Part shown: positions 45,664 through 58,393 of the stretch, in pieces
Layout of the letters: every line of letters begins with the position of its first letter
Numbering within the stretch: position 1 is the first letter of the stretch
Origin: Doryteuthis pealeii
Lineage: Eukaryota; Mollusca; Cephalopoda; Myopsida; Loliginidae
Direction of reading: 5' to 3'
Length of the DNA stretch: 64,000 bases
Assembly: GCA_023376005.1 (NCBI GenBank)
Contig: CM042150.1
Span: 70,964,187-71,028,186 of the forward strand
The notes under the pieces: generated by a model
What the model was told of the DNA's origin: nothing
Seen by the model: the letters and a program-made list of their open reading frames with translations, nothing else
The model's database searches: none
Program-made: the position numbers and the translations under genes

Positions 45664-46765
45664 CTGCTAATTTACTTTAAATCAATTTCCATTCAATGTT
45701 TCAGTTTTGATTCACATTATCTTTCTTTAATGAATATAATTCTATAATTAAGATTTTTGATTTCTCTGTAATAGTTTAATTTTCAAAAGGTTTTATATAT
45801 AGTCTTAGAATCATATTTTATAGTATTTTATATTTAATGAAATTATTTACCATTAAATTAAACTTCTTTCTAGTTTCCAAAGCTGTAATAATATATGCTT
45901 TTTTATGTGTTTATAAACCACCTTTGAAATACTTTGTGCTTTTTTAGTCAGTCTTATAACAACAGTAGGGAGATTTGCAAATATAATATGGTGATAGTAT
46001 GAAATGTGATAATTCAGTTTGCAAATTCTGGTTTTAATGTTGTACTTTTTGCACTTTTTATGTATCAGCAAAATTTATGAAAAATTTATTATTTTTGTAA
46101 TATTGCTTCTTTCTGCTCTTTCCACATAATCATATGAATATTATCTTACAGGTATCTCTACTTTTAGTCACTGTTTTATGTTGAGACTAATAGCTATCCC
46201 TTAGAAAATAAAATGCTACTCCTAAAATGAAAAAAAAATCATTTTTATTTGAATTAAAAAGGAGTCTTACAGAAATCATTCCAAAATTTTTCATATAAAT
46301 CTTGCTTTATCAGCAAAATAATTACCATCATTCTTGGAATTCCTTTTTTTCCTTTTCAGAAATTGATTATTTGTATTATCAATGTCAAAGAAAAAGCCAA
46401 TTGAAAACATTTAAAATTTAGTTTTAATCTTTATTCTTAATGCAGTAACTTTTTATGAAAAATACTCAGTTGTTTGGATCTGCTAAGAATAAATCAAAAT
46501 GTATGTGATTCACTTCTTTGCTCTCATGTATAAACAACACAAGATATTTTGAAAAGAAAATAACATTTGAATCTGAGCTCAATTGAAATAGGAAAACATT
46601 GTTGAATGCTGTAATTAATTAGGACTATGTTTATATTTTTTAAAGTTGTGCAATAAACTAATATTTAGGAATACCTAATCCTAATTGCTTAACCACTGAT
46701 AAGCCATCATCATATTTTTTAAAGCACTACCACTTATATAGAGCTTGTCATATTTTTGTATTCAA
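45664..46765. other. Unannotated AT-rich stretch
   Basis: No gene or repeat recognised. Confidence 0.5.

Positions 46766-46811
<46 letters not shown>
46766..46811. repeat. (GT)n (GA)n microsatellite
   Basis: Five GT units then about 18 GA units. Confidence 0.95.
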
Positions 46812-46815
<4 letters not shown>

Positions 46816-47574
46816 AATGATTTTTATATTCCTATAGACAAGTGTGTAACAGGGTTTAAAAATCTAACCTAATATACATGATTAACAGAGAAAAAGTTAC
46901 CCTTAAAGGAAATAAATAAGATTGAATATTGTTGTAGAGAGATGATACCCCCCTGAGAATAGATTGGACTGTTCTATTTGGATATAATCATTGATGATGT
47001 TAGTCTTGGGGGAGCCTGTCTTTCCTAGTAAGATTAGCTTGTAAGATTTATGACTGTTCACTCACTTTTTGTACCTATATCAGAATAAACCCTTTTCATT
47101 TGTAAGTTATGATTTAATATAACTAACTCCAGTAACATTACAATACATTTGTATATGTAAGTTTATGTATGTGAATTCATCAGGCAGGTAAGGGTGGGGT
47201 TTTCTATAAAATAAAGAAAACCATGCAGAATTAAAAAATTGGAAAATGTCATGAATTTTACCAAAATGAGGAATATGAAATTTTTTAACAGCTGACTCTA
47301 ATATTTGTTAAATTACTTTATTTTGGTGATGCTTTAAGTTTTTATCAATTCTTAATAAAACTTAGTTTTGTTTTTAAAAAATGGTTGCATAATAATTTAG
47401 ATGTTTTATTTATTTCATTTTATTTTATTTATTTTTTAGTAAATTAATAATTGTTGAACATATAAACTTTTTATCCAGTTAGTCTTACTGTTCACATTAA
47501 ACAGAAAAGTCATCAACTGAATCTACTTTATAATAAGTTGAATAGATAAAAACTCAACATAAATTTTGTACATC
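46812..47574. other. Unannotated stretch
   Basis: No gene or repeat recognised. Confidence 0.5.
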
Positions 47575-47631
47575 AAGATAAAAGCATCTCCACACTGGGT
47601 TTACCACCCAGTGTGGAGATGCTTTTATCTT
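47575..47631. repeat. Perfect 26-bp hairpin with 5-nt loop
   Basis: AAGATAAAAGCATCTCCACA continuing with CTGGGT (47575-47600) is the exact complement of 47606-47631, with TTACC between. It is 15-20 bp upstream of a LINE relic. A 17-19-bp direct repeat (AGCAGATCAGTTCACAT type) follows at 47634-47668. Confidence 0.9.
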
Positions 47632-47635
47632 TAAC

Positions 47636-47995
47636 AGATCAGTTCACATTTAGCAGATCAGTTCACATACCTAGGTAGTAATATCTCATCTAGAAAATGT
47701 GATGTCAATATATACATCGGAAAGGAATGAACTGCTATAGATAGATTATTGATCATATAGAAATCTGATCTCTCTGATAAAATAAAGCAAGAATTTTTCC
47801 AAGCTGTAGCCCTGTCAGTGCTACAGTATGGCTGCACCACTTAAATTCTAATGAAAAACTTAGAGAAAAAGCTTAATGGGAACTACACAAGGATGCTGCA
47901 TGCTGTGTTGAATAAATTTTGGGAACATCACCCCACAAAAAAAGCAACTGTATGGCCACTTGCCTCCTATCGTGTAAACCAGCCATTGCATTAAT
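47636..47995 (+). mobile_element. LINE reverse-transcriptase C-terminal relic
   Basis: The + strand encodes QFTYLGSNISSRKCDVNIYI, then AIDRLLII, KSDLSDKIKQEFFQAVALSV, LQYGCTT, LEKKLNGNYTRMLHAVLNKF and HHPTKKA. YLGS and the L..GC.TW-like block are typical of the RT thumb and connection in non-LTR elements. Stops and a frameshift mark it as dead. It appears to be a different family from the LINE at 43532. Confidence 0.7.
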
Positions 47996-48397
47996 CTTAA
48001 TTTCCTATAAAGGATTTCTAGAATAATGATTTTCAGGATAAAGATAAAAATAGGGAATTTATTTAAAAGCATCATCATCATTATCACTATTTCTTTTTCT
48101 ACTTAACTTTAAAGTGATCAATATTTGAATGTTATTAATCCTTTAGTTTTATATACAGACAATGAAATGCTATGTCATACTGTACAAGAAACCAAGATTT
48201 AAAGAAGTTAAATTAATGTAGATTCTGATTGTTTCTGATATCAATGAAATTTACATAGTTATCTAACTTGCATAAATACTGCCAAGAAAAAATTGATACA
48301 TCACAGTCATATTGTTCTGAACCTTACTAGATTTTTATTATTTCAAATTAGTGAATTTATTTTATGTTTTTTTTTGTGTGTCTGTGTTTTTTGTGTG

Positions 48398-48398
<1 letters not shown>
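47996..48398. other. Unannotated AT-rich stretch
   Basis: Nothing recognised. Confidence 0.5.

Positions 48399-48484
<86 letters not shown>
48399..48484. repeat. (CTAT)9 then (TA)n microsatellite
   Basis: Tetranucleotide array running into about 24 TA units. Three overlapping open frames across it are repeat-encoded. Confidence 0.95.
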
Positions 48485-48486
<2 letters not shown>

Positions 48487-48929
48487 CTTTCTGTCTCAAT
48501 ACTACATTTTTTCTTCACAATATATCATATCCTAAATGGATTTTGTTGAATTAGTAATAAAGAAATCCATCCCATTAATGATTAAGTTGTCTAATTTTTT
48601 TTTCTATCTACTAAAGTCTGTATGGTAGAAAAAAGAAGATTAGAACCTCCTCTTCTCTCAATATGAATACTTTATATTCAGTGGGGTTTGAATTTTTAGA
48701 TATTTTTTTCCAATGAATACAAATTAACTCTTTAATATTTTTTTTCTTTTATTATTATTTATATATTATTATATAAGTAATAGTAATTTATTTTAATCAG
48801 TTTTGTTTTTTATTTTGTTATTTTTTATTCAATGAATGAACTCTTAATTTAACTTTGTCTTCATAGTGTAAATGTATTTATTGTTATTCTCCAAAATTAA
48901 TATTTTAGAAATATCCCCAAAATTGCCTA

Positions 48930-49033
48930 ATTGCTTGTATCTTCATGAAACTAATCTTTACCAAATCACTGTGTGTCTATTCAGTACTTAAATGGCCAAT
49001 TATCTGAGAATTTCAGACACTGTCAGAAAAAGA
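48930..49033 (+). mobile_element. Second, eroded 5S-derived SINE
   Basis: ATTCAGTACTTAAATGGCCA, ATTATCTGAGAATTTCAG and ACACTGTCAG follow the 5S 3' half (C box and end) in order and spacing. Compared with the copy at 42447 it is more diverged, and the shared tail is not recognisable. Confidence 0.5.
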
Positions 49034-49769
49034 AAATCACATGTGTTTAAAGAACCTATAAGAATTGCCTATAAAAATACTTGCTCATACACTTTTAATG
49101 ATTAATACATAAATTTTTACTTTTTTTATCTCCTTTTTTATTTGTTTATTCATTTGTTAAAGTGGATAAGAGATTCCTTTTCTTGTTCCATCTTTATTAA
49201 TACTGACAAAAATGACATTGTAGCACTGAGCTGTCTGACACTTAATCTAAGACTACATAAAAGAAAGAGGGAAAGGAGAACATTTTTTGTATTCAATTAC
49301 AATTGCATCTTTTAATCTATAGTAAAGTAATGCACACCGTGTGCTATATTTGTTACAAAAAATGTTCAATTTGAATGCACAGAATCATTGAAAAGGGGAA
49401 TCAGGCATTTTGATTATTGGGCCTTCCTTATTTTTTAACTCTTTCTGCTTAAGAAAAAATAAAAACATGTTTGTAGAAAACAGCATCAAACATTTTGCTC
49501 AATTAAGTAGTTTCCACATTCATACATAGGCATACTTTCTTTTTAACTGTTTGGTAATAAATTATTGAACTACAAGCTGTTAGATTAGGCAGGATCTAAA
49601 AAAGGAAATTATAGTATCAAGGATTAAGAAATTTGGAGTAATTAAAACAAATAATCTCTAATCACAAGGCATAACAAGCTATTGTTGTAATTTTCATGAA
49701 ATTTTGTTTGAATACATATATATAAGTTTTATCCAGTTCTTATTAATTAAGGTGTTTATACTATTTTAG
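49034..49769. other. Unannotated AT-rich stretch
   Basis: Nothing recognised. Confidence 0.5.
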
Positions 49770-50146
49770 GATGAGTCAATATTTGGGCAATATTTTGGTA
49801 ATGTGAGGTACAATTCACCTGCTCCATATGCTCTTGCCAAGCATTTGAAAGGGGCAAACCACACTGGATGCTGAGCTTGCCTTATACTCTCTGAGTGTGC
49901 CTCTATGGCTTGGAGCACAGCCTTGTAATCCATGGTTTTAGGCCAACCTGACTTTACCTGATTGTCAAGGTTCTTGTTATGCAAATAAAATTTCTTGAAT
50001 CATCTTGTTACTTTGATCAACTGTGCCTTCACCTTTCACACAACAAATGTTTCTGGTTGCTTCTGAATTGTTATGGACCAGTTTGAACTTATAAAACATA
50101 AGTTTTCAAATTAGTCTATGTTGCACATTCATTTGTGCGGCTTTCA
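49770..50146 (-). mobile_element. Mariner-like transposase N-terminal remnant, copy 2
   Basis: The minus strand encodes FYKFKLVHNNSEATRNICC, EGTVDQSNKMIQEILFA and a stop, then in another frame NQVKSGWPKTMDYKAVLQAI and EAHSES. SG.PKT.D...VLQAIEA is the linker/second helix-turn-helix of mariner-type transposases. It is homologous to 58-465 and also broken by a frameshift. No terminal repeats were found. Confidence 0.65.
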
Positions 50147-53100
50147 AATCATAAATGGTATGAAGCAGTGCACAATATGTCAGCATACCAAATACCATGA
50201 TACTACTAATCATAGCAGGTACCTTCCATGGCTTGAACTGCTATGGTCACATTATATATATGCTACAAACTAGCATGTACCAAAATATTGAAAAACTTTT
50301 GATTCCTCCTTGTATTTACAGGTCTAATGATTAAATTACAATCTCACAAAAATTTATTCCAAAAGTTATGATATTTACCTAAATATAATAAAGAACAAAT
50401 TGTTCTAATTATTACTAAGTATTCATCATTCATACTAATCAAAAAACTACTATCGAAATTTCCATTTCCAAAATTGTCTTAACTTTTTCCTTTTTTCTAA
50501 GATATTGAAAATTTTAGATTGTTTTTTTTTCCTCTGATTTCGAATCCTGTTAGAATTGATATTGTGTCTAGAATTTAAAAATTATTTTCTTTATATTATC
50601 TTGTTTTTTATGTTGTTGTTGTTGTTGTTTTTGTTTTTTTGTTTTTTTTTTTGTTTTTTTTCGTTTTTCTTTTCACAAATTGTAATTTTAGACAAAAGAA
50701 ATAGAAATATATGAAATTATAAGCCAGATGGTTTTGCTTTATCAAATCTTAATGTTTCTTTTTGTTTTGTTTTTGTTTTTGTTTCATAAATACATTTTTT
50801 TTTAAATGTTAAGTCTTTTGTTTCAGAATTGCTTAGTAAAAAGATTAACCTTAATATAACTTCAGTTAGATTCTTATCCCTAAATTTTGTTCATTCTAAT
50901 ACATCTATTAAATTAATTAGCCCTATTTTAAAATGTGTTTCACATTTTCTTATTAACTGTAAGATATTTTCTATTACAAAATTGTATTAGATGTTAATAC
51001 AGGATAAACAATATATTTCTAAATATTTTTAATTGGTAGTTTTATTTATTGTTTTTTAAATTGAAAAGCTTTACTAATACCAATCAATAATTTTATCTGA
51101 AATATTGCCATGAAATTAGACATATTTTCATTCATTATGATAAAAAGAAAAAGTTTATACAAGCAATGTTAGAAACCTCACATATATCTTTCAAGTCAAC
51201 AGGGATTATTTAGTTGTGTCCATCTCCTCATCAACATGCAACAGGTTGTACTAGGTTACGTGGTAACTAGCAATAAATAATTATTGACTTCAGTCTCTTT
51301 GATAGATTGCCTTTTACAAGGCTAAAGAACCTGCCCCCACCACTACTCTATTATTTATCTATAGTTGTAGGGAGAAAGGATTAAGTCCTTTCCAAAGAGA
51401 ATTAATGAGAAGTAAATGTATTAGATGAAAGAAGGTTGACTTATCATCATGAAGAATTGAATTACCTAAGAGAACATTCTTGTTGAGAGGACATTATCAT
51501 GTCTTTTTCAGGTGAAACAAACAAACATTAATGGAATGATCATTGTGGTTGAGAAAAGAATTTTTTAAACATACAGTCTTTTATTGTTTAGGGCAAAACC
51601 ATTTTCCATACTAGTGACTATTAGCACACTAATAACTTCTACATCATGACCCATGAATTGTCCTTTTATTCATATCAATTTTAAAATTTAGTACCTCTTA
51701 TGTTTTATACATGTGATTTGGAAAGAACCAAATGAAGGTGTTTTACATGAATTTTCTTCTGTGTTAACATTGAATGATTCTCTTAATACAATCCAAATAA
51801 GATTTGAATCCCATCATTTAAAACTGAAATTCACTTAACCATTCCTGTGGTTCCCAGAGAAAAAGCTGCAACTATCAACATTGGTGACTGTTTTCTTTTT
51901 TGAATATCCTTCAATTATGTCACAGTTTCTTCTTTCATTAATTTTGGCTGATGGTCCCAGCAGAAACTAAAGATAAAAATGAAGAGGACAATACTTCATA
52001 GTTTAATGCTGAACATCATCTGCTAGAGTCAAGCATGTGTACAGTTGATACAGCAAACTGTTTTTTCAGTTTACATGGAATATTTACCACTGACAAATAC
52101 ATTATTGTCAAGTTTCAGTTAAGAGACAGAAAATGAAAAAAATGACACTAAAACAGTAAATCGATGAATAAATACAGTGAAAGATGTGTATGAATATGTA
52201 TACAGATGTGCCTGTAACTTTATATAATTATTATATACATATATGAACAATTAAAAAAAATAGGCAATCAAGGAGTGTGCTTGATTTTGTTAAAAATTTA
52301 AATAATAAAATATCAACAAAATACTGCACATAGAAATGCAAATTTCTTCTACTTAAAGTTTATTTAATTCTAAGGCCTTTTTTCAACTTGAGAAAGAAAT
52401 ATATCAAGGCATGTTTTTTGATACTCTAATTATTTGTGTGTGTGAAAGTATGAATGATGTTATGCAGATTTGTTCATCTTGTAATACAAAGCAAATATGA
52501 AGCATTTACTTTAATTCATATAACAAAGGGATTTTCTTTTTTAAATAATTTCTAATTTTCAGTGTTTCAGTTTAATAGAAACTCAAATATGTTGCTCTCT
52601 ATTTTATTTATACTTTGCCCTAAACCCCTCCCACCTTCTCTCATGTTTTGTATGTCTAAATATAGTTATATCTGGTAAATTTATACTCCCTCTGTGGAAT
52701 TAGTCATTGTAATATTATATGACAAGTTATTAACAAAATTCCTATTTATTAATTACTGTAAGGAGTTATTGTTATATCATGATTTTCATATATTAGCTGA
52801 AAATTTGCCTCATAGGCAGAATTTTTAATTATATAAACTACCATGAATTTGTCAACGTCACTTTTTGTTGCACCAATAAACACAAGCATAACACCAAACT
52901 ATTTTGTGAAGATTCCTAGGTTAATAAATATCATCAAGAGGTTAAAGTTTATGGATTCCATTATTATTTCTTTGTAGTGATACAGAATAATTTTTATCGT
53001 AAGAAGTGGACAAATATGTATATGTTTATGTATAAGAAATATTGTGTTAAAGGAATTCTTAAATTGCAATTGGCTCTGTAGATGAATTAACCTTTAAAAT

Positions 53101-53638
53101 AAGATCTTATATATATATTATTTTCATTTATACCAAGAGGGTGACAAGACATAGAATCAATGTTTATCTTTCTTTAATTTTACCTTTAGATTAATATTAA
53201 GGAAGTATTAAACATAAACAAGAAAATACAAAGCAACAAAGTTTTTCATATTTTATAAGTACAATTTAATTTCAAAAGTATTTAAATGTTAGTTTCATTT
53301 CTTTTTATTGTACAAGTAAACATGTTTAGAATGATTATTTAAAATGTTATAATAAGCCTTGTTACCATAATAATTCTTACTGTTGTATGTTTATTTTTCT
53401 AAAATCATTATTCTGTTTTTTTCTACATCATTATCAACATTATAATAATCATGAAGAAAAGAAGTTTTTATGAAATATTTTATGAAATTTGTCAATATTG
53501 AATAGCAAAAATTATATTGATGATTCAAATTGCCTACACAATTCATGCTAGAATTGTTATTTCAAAAAGAAAAATATCATATATGAATATTTATAATTTT
53601 TAAAATTATTATTTCTATTGATCCTAATTTGAATTAAA

Positions 53639-53642
<4 letters not shown>
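50147..53642. other. Long unannotated AT-rich stretch
   Basis: About 3.5 kb without recognised gene, RNA or element. Poly-T and TTG runs at 50610-50660. A slightly GC-richer patch at 51210-51370 was not identified. Confidence 0.5.
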
Positions 53643-53735
<93 letters not shown>

Positions 53736-53768
53736 TTTCTTTCTTTCTTTTTTTTTTTTTTTTTTTTT
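53643..53768. repeat. (TC)31 (TTTC)n poly-T tract
   Basis: About 125 bp of uninterrupted pyrimidines: TC dinucleotides, then TTTC tetranucleotides, then a T-run of about 20. Confidence 0.95.
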
Positions 53769-55090
53769 ACTTCAGAAGAAAAATTAATTAAAAATCTACA
53801 CTTAACTACACAGCACTCTCGTTAAGTTATTCAACAATTTAAAAATATCTTCTTGAGTTTTATTTCATCTGATTCCATAAAGCTGCAAGTTGAACTTTTT
53901 TGTTTCTTTTGTGCATGAATGAAATAATTTTATTACTGATTCAACTCTAACTTCTTCAAACTAATGATTTGAAATATTTTTGTCTCCCATTGTTGATAAT
54001 GATTTGCTTAAAGGCAGCTCTCTTTTGAAAGCTTGCATCAACAAGACACAAGTAAAAAAAGAGAATGCTGTTTTTATTTTAGTTTAGTTTTTTAATATTT
54101 TTAAATTTACTAAATGCAAGTTGTACATATCAAAAACACAAATACTAATAAAAAAGAAAAAAAATGAAAGAAAAGAGAGCATATTCAGAAAATCCATGTT
54201 TTGAATTTTGTCTATTCAATATCTTTACTCTGTTCCTTAAAAAAAAAAACTGATGAAATTTCCAGAAGACTATTTCTTTGTTGTTTACTTCTTAGAAGTT
54301 TTTTCTTTAATGTCTTTTAAAATTTGATTAGATCATCAACAACTTATTTGTCTTTGTACTTTAAAGTCTTACCATATCCTATTCAAAGAGGGGGGGGGAT
54401 GAGTCATGTTTTATTCACCCCTCTATGCACACATGCACAAGAATTGTTGTTACTACAGAAATATAATCTAGCAGCAGCAGCAGCTTGCTTCTCTAGCAAT
54501 CAATGTAATTGCCACCTTCAAGATATGAAAGAGAAATTTTAAAACTTTTTATACATTATTTTAAGAAAAATTATTTTTTATAACTTCACAGGAAGTTCAC
54601 AGAATCTTCAGAAAATGTTCTCTTTATTTCATCTATACTTGTAATAAGAATGAAAGTGATACTTTCCATATTGTTTTATTTGGGAGGAATTGTTGAAGTA
54701 TTATAGTTTGTAATAAATAGTGAATGACAGAAAGCACCATTGAAATACACAGTTGATAAGGTATACTTTTTTGTTTTTGTTTCAGGCCTTAATGCATTCA
54801 ACATGCTAATAGAAACTTGTAGGGTTCAATCTTTGTCTTGTAAATTATTATAAAGAAGTAACCCTTAAATTTTATTCCTGAGCTATTGTTTTATTAATTC
54901 CAATTCCTTTAGAAAATCATAACACCTCTTTCTAGGTTAATTCTTTGGTTTTTTAAGTATTATTTTTTTTACCTGATTTAATATTTTCTGTATGTATATT
55001 TTTTTAAAATTGAACAACATTTTTTTTTAATATTCACATTTTTTTGTCTTTTTAAGACAAAAAAATGAATCTTCATGAAGTAGAAATTAT
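53769..55090. other. Unannotated AT-rich stretch
   Basis: No gene recognised. A G-run lies at 54391-54398 and a short GCA array at 54472. Confidence 0.5.
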
Positions 55091-55358
55091 GAAATAATGT
55101 ATCACAATTCAAATCATTCTTAATAAACTTATTATTACTCCAGTGAAATAATGTATCACAATTCAAATCATTCTTAATAACTTATTATTACTCCAGTGAA
55201 ATAATGTATCACAATTCAAATCATTCTTAATAAACTTATTATTACCAGTGAAATAATGTATCACAATTCAAATCATTCTTAATAAACTTATTATTACTCC
55301 AGTGAAATAATGTATCACAATTCAAATCATTCTTAATAAACTTATTACTCCAGTGAAA
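55091..55358. repeat. 53-bp tandem repeat, five copies
   Basis: The unit GAAATAATGTATCACAATTC ... TTATTATTACTCCAGT starts at 55091, 55144, 55198, 55250 and 55303, ending at 55358. Copies are nearly identical, differing by indels of 1-3 bp in the TTATTATTACTCC part, so it is recent. Confidence 0.95.
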
Positions 55359-55869
55359 GTTCTCATCTAGAACATATAAAGGTAATCATAGACCACTGAA
55401 ATTTTGAAAAAATAAAATCCAAGAATTTTTAGATTTCCTCTTTTTACTCACAGGAATGAAAAAAGATTTATACCTATATAAGTACATACAAGCTATATCT
55501 GAATACCAATCTTTCTTTTAAACAAGTTTTGTTAAACACTACAGACAGGAGTTTTATTTTAATAATTCTTCTTTTATCAATTTTCTCCTGTCTTCTCATG
55601 GAAAAGCTGGTATAGAAATTGTCCAAAATTTTCTTTCAATTATTGTTAGTAAAGATAAAGTTGAGATGTTACTTTTGAATTCAAAGAACATTCATTTGAA
55701 AACAAAATCTGATTAGAATTGTATAAGTAGAGTGATATCCTCATGTGTGTTGTCTGAATGGACTGGTCTGCCCTTGGAAGAATGGGCATAAATAAAGAGC
55801 CGAGATGCAGCCATTTGGAATCGGTCAACCAACGTTTGAACTACTTACAAAGTCTTACATACTTTATAT
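55359..55869. other. Unannotated stretch
   Basis: AT-rich until about 55740. From there DNA is GC-richer and may be further remnant of the gypsy element that follows. Confidence 0.4.
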
Positions 55870-56095
55870 GACACTGTGAACAGGGATTTTGACTTTGGAT
55901 TTTAAAAGTGAAAATGGCTTCCCAAAGTCACGTAACAAGCTCCCAGCTATAGCTTGTGTTTTCTGGCCCATGCGCAAGGAAATGTACTGCCTGCAAGGAG
56001 TAATAATCAAAGGCAACAAGATCCTCATACCCTGGCAACTTTGGGCTGAGCTACTAGTCACTCTATTCCGCATATCAAGGTGTTAACAGCATACA
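55870..56095 (+). mobile_element. Ty3/gypsy integrase N-terminal fragment
   Basis: The + strand frame at 55889-56086 reads FKSENGFPKSRNKLPA, FWPMRKEMYCLQGVIIKGNK and ILIPWQLWAELLVTL. With a frameshift, YSAYQGVNSIHGIL follows. This fits the segment before and into the integrase zinc-binding domain of gypsy-type Pol (pattern W..R.EL...G.V.KG.RI.IP..LR...L...H..HQG). Frames run without a stop directly into the minisatellite. It appears to be a different gypsy lineage from 19600-21640. Confidence 0.65.
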
Positions 56096-57383
56096 TGGCA
56101 TACTGGTACACAGCAAAAGATGCACGGCATACTGGTACACAGCAAAAGATGCACTACATACTGGTAGACAGCAAAAGATGCACGGCATACTGGTACACAG
56201 CAAAAGATGCACGGCATACTGGTAGACAGCAAAAGATGCACGGCATACTGGTACACAGCAAAAGATGCACGGCATACTGGTACACAGCAAAAGATGGATG
56301 CACGGCATACTGGTACACAGCAAAAGATGCACTACATACTGGTAGACAGCAAAAGATGCACGGCATACTGGTACACAGCAAAAGATGCACGGTACACAGC
56401 AAAAGATGCACTACATACTGGTACACAGCAAAAGATGCACGGCATACTGGTACACAGCAAAAGATGCACGGCATACTGGTACACAGCAAAGATGCACTAC
56501 ATACTGGTAGACAGCAAAATATGCACGGCATACTGGTACACAGCAAAAGATGCACGGCATACTGGTACACAGCAAAAGATGCACTACATACTGGTAGACA
56601 GCAAAAGATGCACGGTACACAGCAAAAGATGCACGCATACTGTACACAGCAAAATATGCACGGCATACTGGTACACAGCAAAAGATGCACGGCATACTGG
56701 TACACAGCAAAAATGCACTACATACTGGTAGACAGCAAAATATGCACGGCATACTGGTAGATGCAGCATACACAGCAAAAATGCACGGCATTCTGGTACA
56801 CAGCAAAATATGCACGGCATACTGGTACACAGCAAAATATGCACGGCATACTGGTAGACAGCAAAAGATACACGGCATACTGGACAGCAAAAGATGCACG
56901 GCATTCTGGTACACAGCAAAAGATGCACGGCATACTGGTACACAGCAAAGATGCACGGCATACTGGTAGACAGCAAAATATGCATACTGGTACACAGCAA
57001 AAGATGCACGGCATACTGGTACACAGCAAAATATGCACGGCATACTGGTAGACAGCAAAATATGCACGGCATACTGGTAACAGCAAAAGATGCATGGCAT
57101 ACTGGTAGACAGCAAAAGATGCACGGCATTCTGGTACACAGCAAAATATGCACGGCATACTGGTACACAGCAAAATATGCACGGCATACTGGTAGACAGC
57201 AAAAGATACACGGCATACTGGTACACAGCAAAAGATGCACGGCATACATGTAGACAGCAAAAGATGCACGGCATACTGGTACACAGAAAAAGATGCATGG
57301 CATACTGGTACACAGCAAAAGATGCATGGCATACTGGTACACAGCAAAATATGCACGGCATAATGGTAGACAGCAAAAGATGA
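56096..57383. repeat. 29-bp minisatellite, about 44 copies
   Basis: The consensus unit is GCACGGCATACTGGTACACA followed by GCAAAAGAT. Variants differ at fixed sites: TACAC or TAGAC, AAGATGC or AATATGC, CGGCAT or CTACAT. Some units are truncated. Because 29 is not a multiple of 3, the array translates in rotating frames without stops. It therefore generates open frames up to 338 codons on the minus strand (Cys/His/Ala-rich) and 226 codons on the plus strand. None is a gene. Confidence 0.97.
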
Positions 57384-57912
57384 ATACACTCATCCTTAAT
57401 TTTAATCTTACTTACCTGTTTGTACAATCACCAATATGTTATCAATTATTTAACTTGTTTTATTAGGAATTGAAATCTTGATAAACGGCTAAATTTATGA
57501 TAGAGCTGTAATGAAGGGAAACATGGTTTTATTTATTTTTACTGTGAAACTAATACCAAAGAGCAATTTAGCGCCTTTGGATTAGAACAGAAGTTTTAAG
57601 GATTTATTCTCTTTTAAGGGTGAAATGTGACACAAGGTTAAGTTTAGAGTGAAAACTCTCCTGTATACATATAGTTTCAGAATGTCTTTTGTTTCATCAG
57701 CTTTCCTTATTTTGGGATGCCTTAGACATCAAGGATTAAAATTTCCCCTACCCTGTTAAATACAATAGGGAGGTGCAGCCAGTAAAAACAGCCTGCTGGA
57801 ATTGGAGTTTTATGGGGAGGGGGTGGTCAGAAAAGTGTTTAGATAGTTTTTTGGTTTTTTTTAGTTTTGTTTGTTAAAAATACTTATTCCATGATATCAC
57901 CGTTCATTATAT
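57384..57912. other. Unannotated stretch
   Basis: Nothing recognised. Confidence 0.5.
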
Positions 57913-58393
57913 ACAAGGGGTGATAAAAAAAAAAAGTATAAAGACTTTACATTTTTAAGATTTAAAATTGAAGAGCTTTGTGCAGTTTATATAACAAAGT
58001 AATGATGACTTGACAAATACTGCTGTCTAAATAAGTCAGTACCAATTCTTGATACTTTTTGATCAGTAGTTTTTAGTGAAACAGGATTGTGGAAGTGCAA
58101 CACCTGCTATACTCACCTAACCTACCTCCATGCAACTTTATCTTGTTTTTTAAACTGAATATTCATTTCAAAGGTAAGGGTTAAGAATTCGGAGGATAAG
58201 AAATATGGTGGTGCAATTTCACACCATATTAAAAAAAGGAGTTTCAGGGATTCTTTGACCACTGAAAAATTTGTTGGAATAAGTATATTTAATGCTGAAG
58301 GGACTATTTTCAAGAAAATTAATGTTTCATTCATTATTCATTTCTGTCTTGGTAAATACAGCTTCAATCTTAGTATTTTTGAACACACCTCAT
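57913..58393 (+). mobile_element. Internally deleted mariner
   Basis: The right end GTATTTTTGAACACACCTCAT is the complement of the end at 4403, and the left edge AGGGGTGATAAAAAAAAAAA may be its eroded partner. The + strand C-terminal frames give CNFILFFKLNIHFKGK, WNKYI and RDYFQEN, following the mariner pattern CDFFLFPKLK..LKG ... W.KCI...DYFEG. At ~480 bp it has lost most of the transposase. Confidence 0.6.

Noticed and set aside
54783..54825. Possible exon after TTTTTGTTTCAG
   Set aside because: All frames stop quickly or lack a donor GT, and no motif is seen.
56096..57383. CRISPR-like array of ~29-bp repeats
   Set aside because: Repeats are directly tandem with no unique spacers, and the context is a eukaryotic genome.
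56411..57427. 338-codon open frame, Cys/His-rich, on the minus strand
   Set aside because: It is generated by the 29-bp minisatellite, which lacks stops in rotating frames. Parallel long frames exist on the other strand.
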